DNA from: an uncultured Eubacteriales bacterium
GTDB lineage: Bacteria; Bacillota; Clostridia; Oscillospirales; CAG-272
Direction: 5' to 3'
DNA: 64,000 bases
NCBI GenBank assembly: GCA_934526185.1
Contig: CAKTAA010000001.1
Span: forward strand, 62,001 to 126,000
Part shown: positions 26,641-36,092 of the stretch, piece after piece
Layout of the letters: every line of letters begins with the position of its first letter
Numbering within the stretch: the first letter of the stretch is position 1
The notes under the pieces: generated by a model
The model's database searches: none
Told to the model about the DNA's origin: nothing
Seen by the model: only the letters and a program-made list of their open reading frames with translations
Program-made: the position numbers and the translations under genes

Positions 26641-26774
26641 GATTTTTATAAAGCTTGTGTTCAGGTTCATGCACTATATATGGTTCACAGCGGCAGATTT
26701 TCGGATTTCTGCCGCTTTATCCTTGTTCTGTGATAAACGGGAGGCGTTGTCGGATAAAATTCATAAATTGCCGC

Positions 26775-26803
26775 TTGAAATTGCCGAACCGGTAAGGTAC
26801 AAT
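26775..26803 (+). promoter_or_regulatory. Promoter for the aconitase-family gene
   Basis: TTGAAA (26775-26780), 17 bp, TACAAT (26798-26803), about 85 bp upstream of the coding start. Confidence 0.55.
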
Positions 26804-26886
26804 AAAAGATAAAAGGATAAGGATACCGCCGCGGCGGAGACAACCGGCGAAATCCACTATACTGACAGAAAACGGAAAGGAATGAT

Positions 26887-29193
26887 ATGACAATGGTATC
26901 AGATACGGTCAGACTGTTAAGGCAGGGCGTTTATCTTCTGAACGGCACACAGCTTGTTCCGGAGGCAGAGGCGGGGGCGGCGGCCATAAAAACTGCCCCG
27001 GAGGAAGCGAAAAAGGGGACGATGGCGTATTCAATTCTCGAGGCCCACAACACAGCGCCTGAAAACCAGGATCTTATGAAAATCAAGTTTGACGCCATGG
27101 CGTCTCACGATATTACCTATGTCGGTATCATTCAGACTGCGAGGGCGAGCGGCCTTAAGGAATTTCCGATTCCCTATGTGCTGACAAACTGTCACAACAG
27201 CCTTTGCGCGGTCGGCGGAACCATCAATGAGGACGACCATATGTTCGGTCTGTCCGCCGCACAGAAATACGGCGGTATTTTCGTTCCCGCGCATTTGGCG
27301 GTAATTCATTCCTACATGCGGGAAATGATGAGCGGATGCGGAAAAATGCTGCTCGGCTCCGACAGCCACACACGTTACGGCGCGCTCGGCACAATGGCAA
27401 TCGGCGAGGGCGGACCGGAGCTTGTCAAACAGCTTCTGGGCAGAACCTATGATATTGCACGGCCGGAGGTCATCGCGGTATATCTGACCGGAAAGCCGCG
27501 CAGCGGCGTCGGGCCTCAGGACGTCGCGCTCGCCATTATCGGTTCGGTTTTTGCTTCGGGCTTTGTGAAAAACAAGGTGCTGGAATTCGTCGGCGACGGC
27601 GTTGCCAGTCTTCCTATGGAATTTCGGAACGGCATCGACGTTATGACCACGGAAACCACCTGCCTGTCCTCTGTTTGGGTGACGGATGAAGCGACAAAAT
27701 CATATTTTGAAGTACACGGCAGACAGGAAGCATATGCGCCTCTCGCACCTGCGCCGGTATCCTACTATGACGGCGCGGTGATTGTGGATCTTTCCAAGGT
27801 GGAGAGTATGATTGCCATGCCGTTCCATCCGAGCAATGTGTATACTGTGAGAGAGGTCTGTGAAAATCCGGGCGATATTCTCCGCGCCGTCGAAAAGCAG
27901 GCGGCGGAGCAGATGGAGCTGCCGGACGGGGCACTGAAGCTTACGGATAAAATTGTTGACGGCAAGGTTTATGTGGATCAGGGTGTTATTGCAGGATGCG
28001 CAGGGGGAACCTTTGACAATCTGTGCGCCGCTGCTTCTATCCTGAAAAACGCCTCCATAGGCGCGGGAGCCTTCTCGCTTTCTGCGTATCCCGCCAGCCA
28101 GCCGGTTTACCTGGAGCTGATGCGTCATGGTGCGGCTGCTGCGCTGATGGAGGCGGGCGTGACTATGCGGACGGCCTTCTGCGGTCCCTGCTTCGGCGCG
28201 GGCGATGTTCCGCCGAACGGTGGCCTCAGCATCCGCCATTCCACGAGAAATTTCCCGAACCGTGAAGGATCGAAACCCAAAGACGGACAGATAGCTTCCG
28301 TCGCGCTCATGGACGCGCGCTCAATTGCAGCGACAGCGGCAAACGGCGGTATTCTGACTGCTGCCGATACGCTTGAGCAGGAGATCGAAATACCGGCGTA
28401 TCGTTTTGACGGTACGGTGTACCGTAACCGGTGCTACTATGGCTACGGAAAGGCAGATGACTCCGTGGCGCTTCGCTTCGGCCCGAATATTGCCGACTGG
28501 CCCGAAATGGCGCCGCTGACGGAGGATCTGCTGCTGCAGGCCGCGTCCGTTATCAGCGATCCGGTTACAACGACCGACGAGCTGATTCCCTCCGGAGAAA
28601 CCTCGTCGTACCGTTCCAATCCACTGAAGCTTGCAGAATTCACACTTTCGCGCAAGGATCCGGATTATGTGCGGCGCGCAAAGGCGGTAAAGGCTTTCGA
28701 GGATGCGCGTCGGGCGGGAGAAAACCCGGAGAAATTCGGAGAAATCGCCAGCGTATATGAAAGTCTCCGGACTGCGGGAATGGCAGTGAATCCGGCGGCG
28801 ACGGGGATCGGCAGCCTTGTGTTTGCAAGAAAGCCGGGCGACGGATCTGCGCGGGAGCAGGCCGCCTCCTGTCAGAAGGTACTCGGCGGCTGGGCGAATA
28901 TTGCGGAGGAATATGCGACAAAGCGTTACAGAAGCAACCTGATCAACTGGGGAATGCTGCCGCTGCTTTTGAAGGAGAAAGAGGACGGCGGTGTAATGCC
29001 GGTCAAGGTTGGAGATTATGTATTCATCAGCGGAATCCGCCGGGCGATCGAAAAAAAATCTGCGGACATTGAGGCCTCTGTTGTTCACAGCGACGGGAGC
29101 ATTACGCCGCTTATGCTTACGCTGTCCGCGCTTACCGACGAGGAGCGGCGCATTATACTGAGCGGCTGCCTTATCAATTACTACAATACCTGA
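26887..29193 (+). CDS. Aconitase-family hydratase (YbhJ-like)
   Basis: A 768-residue aconitase-superfamily protein with all three expected cluster cysteines: one in IAGCAGGTFDNL (about residue 367) and two in AFCGPCFGAG (about 433-436). The substrate-related LLGSDSHTRYGALGTMAIGEGG segment near residue 158 is also present. The family includes the unassigned hydratase group related to E. coli YbhJ, rather than the canonical TCA-cycle aconitase, so the reaction is uncertain. The C-terminal swivel domain covers about residues 600-768. It is monocistronic by spacing, with its own promoter and a GGAAAGGA ribosome binding site. Confidence 0.85.
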   Translation: MTMVSDTVRLLRQGVYLLNGTQLVPEAEAGAAAIKTAPEEAKKGTMAYSILEAHNTAPENQDLMKIKFDAMASHDITYVGIIQTARASGLKEFPIPYVLTNCHNSLCAVGGTINEDDHMFGLSAAQKYGGIFVPAHLAVIHSYMREMMSGCGKMLLGSDSHTRYGALGTMAIGEGGPELVKQLLGRTYDIARPEVIAVYLTGKPRSGVGPQDVALAIIGSVFASGFVKNKVLEFVGDGVASLPMEFRNGIDVMTTETTCLSSVWVTDEATKSYFEVHGRQEAYAPLAPAPVSYYDGAVIVDLSKVESMIAMPFHPSNVYTVREVCENPGDILRAVEKQAAEQMELPDGALKLTDKIVDGKVYVDQGVIAGCAGGTFDNLCAAASILKNASIGAGAFSLSAYPASQPVYLELMRHGAAAALMEAGVTMRTAFCGPCFGAGDVPPNGGLSIRHSTRNFPNREGSKPKDGQIASVALMDARSIAATAANGGILTAADTLEQEIEIPAYRFDGTVYRNRCYYGYGKADDSVALRFGPNIADWPEMAPLTEDLLLQAASVISDPVTTTDELIPSGETSSYRSNPLKLAEFTLSRKDPDYVRRAKAVKAFEDARRAGENPEKFGEIASVYESLRTAGMAVNPAATGIGSLVFARKPGDGSAREQAASCQKVLGGWANIAEEYATKRYRSNLINWGMLPLLLKEKEDGGVMPVKVGDYVFISGIRRAIEKKSADIEASVVHSDGSITPLMLTLSALTDEERRIILSGCLINYYNT

Positions 29194-29562
29194 ATTTATG
29201 AGGGTATGCACAGCGCAAACGTTCGGCGGTGCGCTGTCATATGGCTGTGCTATACTTTAGCCGCGTATCGGTTCATCCCGGGACAGGGCCAAGATTCGGA
29301 ACTTTCATAGTATAACAGGCAAGCCATTGAAACGGTGAAAATGCAGACGCAGCATATAAAATTTACATACTTTCGTTGAAATAACTGCAGCGCAAAAAGT
29401 TGAGCGGATGGGATGAATCCCATACCGCTCTTTTTTACTGCCACATCTGAATGAAAATCAGCAGTTGCTGCTATAACGGTGGATGCAAAGAACATCGGCG
29501 CGTATGTGTACAAAATTTCCGCATGCGCGCCGATGTGTGCATTGAATCTGAATCGGTCGGAA
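29194..29562. other. Intergenic region with hairpins
   Basis: 369 bp without a gene. It contains an ACAGCGCA/TGCGCTGT hairpin just after the hydratase stop (near 29210-29237) and a clear terminator at 29402-29436. Confidence 0.55.
29402..29436 (+). terminator. Isolated rho-independent terminator
   Basis: GAGCGG-ATGGGA and TCCCAT-ACCGCTC form a 12 bp stem with one bulge and a 4-nt loop, followed by TTTTTT. It lies about 210 bp after the hydratase stop on the same strand, so it may end a long 3' UTR or an unannotated small RNA. Confidence 0.75.
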
Positions 29563-29781
29563 TTATCCGATGGCACCGCCGGAGGAACCGTTTTCCTGCA
29601 TCATTTGTTCCACGAAAATCTGCATTTCCTGTTTTGAGGAGATCCCGTGTGTCTGCCGGACAATCTCCGCCTGACGCTCCCGCGGCAAGCCGGCAAAATA
29701 TTTCATTGCATTCATGTTTTTTGCGAGCGCCATACCGAATCCCATGGGAATGTCGTTCAGCAAGGATAAATCGTCGTTCAT
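29563..29781 (-). CDS. Small conserved-looking hypothetical protein
   Basis: A 72-residue soluble protein. The ribosome binding site is strong (AAAGGAAAG, seven bases before the ATG at 29781). Visible features are the N-terminal MNDDLSLLNDIPMGFGMALA, a central helix-rich NAMKYFAGLPRERQAEIV segment and a Gly/Ser-rich tail. It resembles short hypothetical proteins of Clostridia, but I cannot name the family. It stands alone between the hydratase and the esterase-like gene. Confidence 0.6.
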   Translation of the reverse strand: MNDDLSLLNDIPMGFGMALAKNMNAMKYFAGLPRERQAEIVRQTHGISSKQEMQIFVEQMMQENGSSGGAIG

Positions 29782-30057
29782 TTTTACTCTTTCCTTTCCG
29801 TATTTTTAATAACCGGTCGCTTCTATATCTTCCGGGCTGTGCTCATTTGCCGCCGGATAATATATACAGGTGCCGTAATGTCAGGATATGCCCGTATTCC
29901 ATAGTATTGTCACCTATGTTGTAAATATACATTGTGTTAAAAATTTTCTGTATCATAAAAGGGCAAATGTATTCCACCTTTTACACATTGTATCTCGTTT
30001 GTCTGCATGATATGATAGTTTCAAAACAAAAATTTATTTTTAGGTATGGAGGATACG

Positions 30058-32628
30058 ATGAATTTCCAGGACACGTTCTATACGCTGCACAGAGAGGTAA
30101 TCAGTCCGCGCTGTATCGGCTATATCTGCGAGGATACGGAACCTGATTATAGTCCAAGCGCAATCGATATTACTCCAAAGGTCGTCAAAGCCATACAAGA
30201 CATATACGACAATACAGGCAAATCCGCGGCATATGATTATAGGCTCTTTCAAATCGCTGACGCATTCTTGTCTTTCGGCGATTTGGAATTTCGGCCGGGT
30301 CAGAAGGTTTATTGCTTTTTCTGTGTCGTCTGCGCTAAGGATACGGATGTTGTCATGACGCTGGAATCTACAGGCTTCCAACGGTTTTGGATAGATGGAA
30401 GACTGGTGACTATATGGGGCAGAGAAAACAGATCGCCGCTGACTTATACCCTGCATAAAGGCAGAAATATCATTTGTCTGGAGCAATATGACGCGCAGCC
30501 GTTTATGCGTACGCATCTGCGGATAAACCCTCTTTCAGAGGAGATAAAGCTGCCCGCCAATTCCATTGTCGGCAATTTGTTAAACTACAGAATGGGCGGC
30601 ATCTATATTTGGGAAATCAATGATGCAACTGAATACCGGAGCGGAAAGCCATTTCGTTTCATCATTTATCCTATGGACTATGTCTGGATTTCACCTGCTG
30701 CACCGGTCGAAATTCAGGTACGTGTGCGCAAAACAGGAGAGGTTCTGGCAACCGCTTCCTGCCGAATGATGGAGCCGTGCGCCATTGAGACCGCATCTCT
30801 CCGTTCCTTTCAAAAGGATCCCATGCATTGCCTTGAGCTTGTATTCCGTTATCCACTTCTGGACGGGAATATCCGTGAGCATACAACTTTTTTTCACGTC
30901 ATTCCTCACGAGAATTATATCCGCCCTCTGGCCGAGCGGGCAACGGCACTCCTTGAAAGGGGCGGACTTTCCGAAGAGGAAATACGGTGTATACAGTATC
31001 AGCTCAACACCGTCACCCGTGAGCGTGAATCCACACCGGAGACCTTCGTGCAATGGGAGCCTTTTCATGAATATCTTGATAAAATGGAGGAAGGCAGCTA
31101 TCTAAAGTCTCTGAACGAGGCCGGTTTTCATACGTTATATATGCATTCCAAGCTTGATGATTCCGTCATTTATTATCATGTTTGTTTGCCGGACGGTTAT
31201 AGGCCGGATAAAAGGTATCCTCTCCTTATCAGCTTCTCTATTCTGCAAATGGATGATACATCCAAAATTTTTGCAGGGGTTCGGGATTTGGAGGATGTCA
31301 TCGTTGCGGACATTCACGGCAGAGGCATTACCATGGGCAGTTATATCGGCGACGCTTCTATTAAAGAAATACTGCAGGATCTTTTTACCCGTTATTCCGT
31401 CGACTCCGCAAGAATATATGCTATGGGTTACTGCAGCGGCGCTGCTGCCGCATGGAGTCAGGTGCAGTATACTCCGGATTTGTACGCGGGCGTGTACGCC
31501 TGTATTTATATGCCTGTCGAAACAATGGATAAAAATCTGAGCAATATCGCTTTTCATTATTTGTGCGGACAGAGTCATATGCAGCTGCAAAAGGCAAGGG
31601 TACAAAAGCTGCGGCGATATATCTCGAATCTGCATATCAACGTGGTCGGAGATGCCGTCCATCTGGATTATCATGATATTTTCTACTGCAAAGATGCAAT
31701 CCGATCGCTCATGCATGCAAGGAAACGTTCGTATCCGCGAGAAATTTACTTTCGGACGGACAAAAACCGTTACTTGAAGTCCGGTTGGATTACCATTCAT
31801 TCCATTGCATACGGAAAATCCTATGCGGAAATTCATGCTCTCATACAAAACAATGAAATTCATATCACAGCAAAAAACATGACCGGTCTTACCGTACAGA
31901 TCCCTCCTTTTATACAGCAGCAGAAGGTGAAAATTATTGTAAACCGAAAGGTGTTTATTGTTGACACCGCAGACGGCTGCTGCCGGTTTGTAAGCGGCAC
32001 ACACGGCTTCGCTCTGTCAAAGCAAAACGCGCCGCGCACGCCGATTTTCAAGGGGAACGGCTGCTTAGATGTGTTCCTGAATCCCGTCAGAATTATCAAT
32101 TATCTTCCCGAAAATCCAGCGTATTCAAAGGCTGCAAAAAGATTTTCAAGTCCCAAAAATATGGGATTTTACAGTGAAACGCAGATTCAATATCCGATTT
32201 ATACCCCTGAATATCTGGACAAACGAGCCGATGAAATTCTGCCGAACAACGGTCTGATTGTTTTCAGTGATTCTGCCTGTCAATCCGACATTCTCCAAAA
32301 GATAAGAGAGAACAGTGTGATCCGCTCAGATGCCGGCGGCTTCCGCTATCTTGATACTTATTACAGACAACCGTACTGTATTCTGCAAATTTTAGAGAAT
32401 CCGTGGAATCCGCATATGAGTATTCTTACAATAAGCTGCAATTCGGCGCCTCTGCTTGACCAGAATCTTTTTACGCGCTCAGTTATTCTGCCGAATTACA
32501 ACTCGGGTTACCATCCGTATCTCAACGCCGTTGCTCTCCTGTATGACGGCTGCAAATATTATGCCGTCAGGGAATTCGGAATGGAGCTGGAAATTGTGGA
32601 TCATGCGTATCTGCAGTTCGATAGTTAA
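30058..32628 (+). CDS. Large alpha/beta-hydrolase (esterase-like) with Cys at the nucleophile position
   Basis: An 856-residue protein starting at the ATG at 30058, which has GGAGG at 30047-30052; an in-frame ATG at 30046 lies inside this site. The N-terminal part (about 1-250) includes a PA14/beta-sandwich-like region (FWIDGRLVTIWGRENRSPLT). The middle is an alpha/beta-hydrolase domain. YHVCLPDGYRPDKRYPLLIS begins it, and ARIYAMGYCSGAAAAW (near residue 455) is its nucleophile elbow, reading G-Y-C-S-G. The elbow carries Cys rather than Ser, as in dienelactone-hydrolase-type enzymes. A large C-terminal region has no family I recognise. No signal peptide is seen. The substrate is unknown. Confidence 0.75.
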   Translation: MNFQDTFYTLHREVISPRCIGYICEDTEPDYSPSAIDITPKVVKAIQDIYDNTGKSAAYDYRLFQIADAFLSFGDLEFRPGQKVYCFFCVVCAKDTDVVMTLESTGFQRFWIDGRLVTIWGRENRSPLTYTLHKGRNIICLEQYDAQPFMRTHLRINPLSEEIKLPANSIVGNLLNYRMGGIYIWEINDATEYRSGKPFRFIIYPMDYVWISPAAPVEIQVRVRKTGEVLATASCRMMEPCAIETASLRSFQKDPMHCLELVFRYPLLDGNIREHTTFFHVIPHENYIRPLAERATALLERGGLSEEEIRCIQYQLNTVTRERESTPETFVQWEPFHEYLDKMEEGSYLKSLNEAGFHTLYMHSKLDDSVIYYHVCLPDGYRPDKRYPLLISFSILQMDDTSKIFAGVRDLEDVIVADIHGRGITMGSYIGDASIKEILQDLFTRYSVDSARIYAMGYCSGAAAAWSQVQYTPDLYAGVYACIYMPVETMDKNLSNIAFHYLCGQSHMQLQKARVQKLRRYISNLHINVVGDAVHLDYHDIFYCKDAIRSLMHARKRSYPREIYFRTDKNRYLKSGWITIHSIAYGKSYAEIHALIQNNEIHITAKNMTGLTVQIPPFIQQQKVKIIVNRKVFIVDTADGCCRFVSGTHGFALSKQNAPRTPIFKGNGCLDVFLNPVRIINYLPENPAYSKAAKRFSSPKNMGFYSETQIQYPIYTPEYLDKRADEILPNNGLIVFSDSACQSDILQKIRENSVIRSDAGGFRYLDTYYRQPYCILQILENPWNPHMSILTISCNSAPLLDQNLFTRSVILPNYNSGYHPYLNAVALLYDGCKYYAVREFGMELEIVDHAYLQFDS

Positions 32629-32726
32629 GCTGTAAAAAAACTGACTGCCGCGGATGTCTGTGCTGACAGCCTGTCTGTTCCCTCTTTTTTATCTGTCAAA
32701 TCGTTTAGAACGGATTCCCTGCTATC

Positions 32727-32758
32727 CTGCCGGACGCATAGGCGCCGGCAGTTTTTTT
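32727..32758 (+). terminator. Terminator upstream of the tRNA pair
   Basis: CTGCCGG and CCGGCAG form the stem and TTTTTTT follows. It probably ends the esterase transcript. Confidence 0.82.
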
Positions 32759-32792
32759 GTTTCAAAAGGCTCTAAAAATATAGAAAAAGTGC

Positions 32793-32821
32793 TTGACTTT
32801 CCATGAAATCTATGATATAAT
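32793..32821 (+). promoter_or_regulatory. tRNA operon promoter
   Basis: TTGACT (32793-32798), 17 bp, TATAAT (32816-32821), 33 bp before tRNA-Met. Confidence 0.82.
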
Positions 32822-32854
32822 AATCAAGCGATTGCAGGAATTTTGTTTTCATAC

Positions 32855-32931
32855 GGCGGAATAGCTCAGTTGGCTAGAGCAATCGGTTCATACCCGATAG
32901 GTCGTGGGTTCAAATCCAACTTCCGCTACCA
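32855..32931 (+). tRNA. tRNA-Met (CAT), elongator type
   Basis: A full cloverleaf with encoded CCA: acceptor GGCGGAA/TTCCGCT (with one G-U pair), D-arm GCTC/GAGC, anticodon loop TTCATAC between ATCGG and CCGAT. The T stem GTGGG/CCAAC has a G-A mismatch at its third pair. It lacks the three G-C pairs of initiator tRNA; tRNA-Ile with a lysidine-modified CAT anticodon is less likely but not excluded. Confidence 0.92.
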
Positions 32932-32957
32932 TCCCGATTTTTGGGAATTTTTTCAAA

Positions 32958-33032
32958 GGCCCGTTGGTCAAGCGGCTAAGACACCGCCCTTTCACGGCGG
33001 TAACGGGGGTTCGATTCCCCCACGGGTCACCA
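32958..33032 (+). tRNA. tRNA-Glu (TTC)
   Basis: The cloverleaf has acceptor GGCCCGT/ACGGGTC, anticodon loop CTTTCAC (TTC) between CCGCC and GGCGG, a T-arm GGGGG/CCCCC, and an encoded CCA. It lies 26 bp after tRNA-Met in the same transcript. Confidence 0.96.
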
Positions 33033-33044
33033 TAGAAAATGAAC

Positions 33045-33090
33045 AAAGCCCCTCCGGAAAAATTTTTCGGAGGACTTTGTTGTTTTTGAA
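33045..33090 (+). terminator. Terminator after the tRNA pair
   Basis: AAAG-CC-CCTCCGG and CCGGAGG-ACTTT-type arms (CCTCCG/CGGAGG core) are followed by TTGTTGTTTTT. Confidence 0.75.
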
Positions 33091-33155
33091 GCTCTTTTAT
33101 TCACAGAACTGTTATCTATTCTAGTAAACAATCTCTATTAAAGGGGGAGCAGCAA

Positions 33156-34604
33156 ATGGGCGGATTATTTGGATTGTGTTCCGGCAATGAGTGTGTAATG
33201 GATCTTTTTTTCGGAACAGATTATCATTCTCATCTCGGAACCAGACGGGGAGGTATGGCCGTTTTTGACGGAAAACAGTATACACGGGCAATACACAACC
33301 TCGAAAATTCACCTTTTCGGACAAAATTTGAAACAGACCTATCCGAAATGCAGGGGCATGTAGGCATCGGGTGCATCAGCGACGACCACCCGCAGCCGAT
33401 CATTATAAATTCAAAAATCGGAACGATCGCCGTAGCCACGGTCGGACGGATCAACAATAAAGATGAGCTTGCAAAACAGTTGATTTCCGATGACAATATT
33501 TATTTTACTGCTATGAGCGACGGGCGCATCAACGATACAGAGCTTGTTGCCTCCTTAATCTGCCGCCGGGATAACGTGCCCGATGGTATTCAATACGCGC
33601 AGAGCAAAATTGAAGGCTCTATGACTATGCTCGTGTCCGCAGACGGCGGCCTATACGCAGTAAGAGACAAATACGGGCGGACGCCGCTGTTCATCGGTGA
33701 AAAATGCAATGGAGAAAGCGGCTACTGTGCCAGCCTTGAATCCTTTGCCTATATCAATCTCGGATACAAAACCTGCCATGAGCTCGGCCCCGGAGAGATA
33801 GTTTTCATCACGCCGGATACTATGAAAGTCATATCCAAGCCGCTTTCCAAAATGAAAATGTGTACGTTTTTGTGGCTGTATTACGGTTTTACCTCCTCTG
33901 ACTATGAAGGAACAAATGTGGAAGAAATGCGGTACAAATGCGGTCGGCACATGGCAGAGCAGGATATTGCCGGCGGAACGGATGTTGATGTGGATTATAT
34001 TGCCGGTATTCCCGATTCGGGTACTCCGCACGCCATCGGATATGCCAACCGCTCGCAAACGCCTTTCGCCAGACCGCTTATCAAATATACACCTACGTGG
34101 CCGCGCAGCTTTACACCGAAGGATCAGCGCATACGGAATCTTATCGCTCGGATGAAGCTTACTCCTGCAGACGCGCTGATACGGGATAAAAAACTGCTGC
34201 TTATGGACGATTCTATCGTACGCGGCACGCAGCTGCGCGGCGTGATGGATGCTTTGTTTTCCTATGGGGCAAAGGAGCTTCACGGGCGTATCGGCTCTCC
34301 TCCTGTGTTATTCAACTGTAAATATTTAAATTTCACCCGTTCGTCAAAGGAAAATGAAAACATTGCACGGAAAGCTATTTTAAAGCTCGAGGGCAGTGAG
34401 TCCGTCGATAACGGCAGAGTCTGTGAGTATGCCGAATTCGGTTCAAAACGATATTGCAATATGATCGAGGACATACGGAAAAGGCTGAATTTTTCTACTC
34501 TTGAGTATCTTTCGCTGGACGGCATGCTTCGTGCCGTAGGCATTGATAAATGTAAATTGTGTACTTATTGCTGGAACGGAAAAGACGGCGAGACCGAAGT
34601 CTGA
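33156..34604 (+). CDS. PurF-like phosphoribosyltransferase lacking the glutaminase nucleophile
   Basis: A 482-residue homologue of glutamine PRPP amidotransferase. The Ntn glutaminase domain is present by shape, but the catalytic Cys that normally follows Met is Gly (MGGLFG instead of MCGVFG-type). The usual RYST-TG and HNGN motifs are replaced by GCISDDHPQP and ATVGRINN. The phosphoribosyltransferase half keeps the PRPP loop LLMDDSIVRGTQLRG (about residues 347-361). The [4Fe-4S] cysteines are also retained: CTFLWLYYGF, NCKYLN and CKLCTYC. It should therefore bind PRPP but not draw ammonia from glutamine by the normal route. The start ATG at 33156 has GGGGGAG upstream. Ordinary PurF is not in this window. 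Confidence 0.88.
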   Translation: MGGLFGLCSGNECVMDLFFGTDYHSHLGTRRGGMAVFDGKQYTRAIHNLENSPFRTKFETDLSEMQGHVGIGCISDDHPQPIIINSKIGTIAVATVGRINNKDELAKQLISDDNIYFTAMSDGRINDTELVASLICRRDNVPDGIQYAQSKIEGSMTMLVSADGGLYAVRDKYGRTPLFIGEKCNGESGYCASLESFAYINLGYKTCHELGPGEIVFITPDTMKVISKPLSKMKMCTFLWLYYGFTSSDYEGTNVEEMRYKCGRHMAEQDIAGGTDVDVDYIAGIPDSGTPHAIGYANRSQTPFARPLIKYTPTWPRSFTPKDQRIRNLIARMKLTPADALIRDKKLLLMDDSIVRGTQLRGVMDALFSYGAKELHGRIGSPPVLFNCKYLNFTRSSKENENIARKAILKLEGSESVDNGRVCEYAEFGSKRYCNMIEDIRKRLNFSTLEYLSLDGMLRAVGIDKCKLCTYCWNGKDGETEV

Positions 34605-34673
34605 TTTTCAATTTTTGCCGAGTCAGGCGTCTGGAAACTATCATCTGTTACGCTGAAAACGGACGGAAAGAAG

Positions 34674-34710
34674 AAAAGCCCGATGATTATGAATCATCGG
34701 GCTTTTCTTT
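34674..34710. terminator. Bidirectional terminator
   Basis: AAAAGCCCGATGATT and AATCATCGGGCTTTT form a perfect 15 bp stem that serves the convergent PurF-like and SLH genes. Confidence 0.9.
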
Positions 34711-34754
34711 ATATTTTGCCGTTAAAATATTTCTTTACCCTCCTGCGGGATTCT

Positions 34755-36092
34755 TTATCCTACAAAATCAAAGTCAATGGCCTCTACCAGTCTGGACAGC
34801 AGAGTTACCAGAGAAGCGCGGTTCAAAACCATTGAAGGATTGATATGCTCCGTTCCGTCTCCGATAACCATTCCCATCGCCTGAAGAGATCCGATATCTG
34901 CTTTTGCCCAATCGCTGATCTCATCGCTGTCAAGGAAAGTGGGCTCTGCTTCCGGCAGTTCAAAGCCGAAAGCTTCCAGATAACGAGCAAAAATCACGAA
35001 GATCTGTTCGCGATTGACCGGATCGTCCAGCATCAGGTCGCCGTTCTCATTTCCTATGAACAGTTCATGATCAATGGACCACTGAACGCCGTCAATCATC
35101 TCTTCCTTGTTTACAATCTGGGCGAGTCTGCCGACGGCTTCCGCCAAATCTCTGCGGGTTGCTTCGCTTTCCGGTTCAAACGTTGTTTCTGTCACGCCGT
35201 CAACCAAGCCGATGATCTCTATCAGTTTGATATACGGACGGCCCCAGTGTTCCGCAATATCTGTGAAAGCAGAGACGGAAACATACGAATTTTCAAAGGA
35301 CAGCGGGAAGACAAGCGGCAGATACTTTCCGTCCACCTCATTCTCCGTATCATATTTCTCCATGTCGAAGAAATAAATTTGAGCAGTATTCAGTTTTTCC
35401 TTATCGAGCTGAATCGCGCCGTTTTCGTCGGTTATGTATTCTTCGTCGGTTTCATCATCATACGACCAAAAAACTGTCGCGCCTACAACAGGATTTTTTG
35501 TTACAACCGCATTTCCTTCATCATCATAGGTTGTATCCATGCTGAAGAAAGATAAAATGCCGTCCGACTCCAGCTTCGAGTCGTCAACCTGCGGGAACTG
35601 CATGGAAGCGTTTCCGTAATAAAGCGTAATGGTTTCTCCGCCTTCCAGTTCGCAAGCCGAAATGCCAACCACAGGCATTTCACCGTCCACCAGATACATC
35701 CAGCCGTCATACTTGCCGAAAGTGTTTTCTGTGTCACCGTTTACATCCGATACATATGCGCCGTAATCGGACTCTGTAAACGTGATGGTCAGACTCTCCT
35801 CCTGTTCGTCAAGCGCAGCGAGAACACCGGAAACCGTCCATTTCCCGTCGTCAGGGATCTTGGCCTCGGCAATTCCGCTATAATGTACATCTGATATGCC
35901 AAAAATCTGCACAACAAAGTCCTTAATCTCCTCTGAAGTCGGTTCTGAGGTATCATCTGTTGATACAGCGCTGGAATCGTCTGTATTTCCCGTCGTATCG
36001 TCTGCATACGCTGTCATAGTGAATACAGTGCCAAAAATCAGAACCAACGCCATGAACACGGATAATAACTGTTTTGATTTCTTCATAATCAT
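34755..36092 (-). CDS. Exported protein with DUF4430-like and S-layer homology domains
   Basis: A 445-residue exported protein. A signal peptide (about residues 1-30, KKSKQLLSVFMALVLIFG) is followed by a Thr/Ser/Asp-rich linker. A DUF4430-type domain (about 50-165) contains the family-like FGKYDGWMYLVDG segment, and the C-terminus has two to three S-layer homology repeats (from about residue 265, FTDIAEHWGRPYIKLIEIIGLV). SLH repeats usually attach proteins to pyruvylated wall polymers. The DUF4430 part often occurs in surface cobalamin- or polymer-binding proteins, but its ligand here is unknown. It is divergent from the lipoprotein gene across a 480 bp region. Confidence 0.88.
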   Translation of the reverse strand: MIMKKSKQLLSVFMALVLIFGTVFTMTAYADDTTGNTDDSSAVSTDDTSEPTSEEIKDFVVQIFGISDVHYSGIAEAKIPDDGKWTVSGVLAALDEQEESLTITFTESDYGAYVSDVNGDTENTFGKYDGWMYLVDGEMPVVGISACELEGGETITLYYGNASMQFPQVDDSKLESDGILSFFSMDTTYDDEGNAVVTKNPVVGATVFWSYDDETDEEYITDENGAIQLDKEKLNTAQIYFFDMEKYDTENEVDGKYLPLVFPLSFENSYVSVSAFTDIAEHWGRPYIKLIEIIGLVDGVTETTFEPESEATRRDLAEAVGRLAQIVNKEEMIDGVQWSIDHELFIGNENGDLMLDDPVNREQIFVIFARYLEAFGFELPEAEPTFLDSDEISDWAKADIGSLQAMGMVIGDGTEHINPSMVLNRASLVTLLSRLVEAIDFDFVG

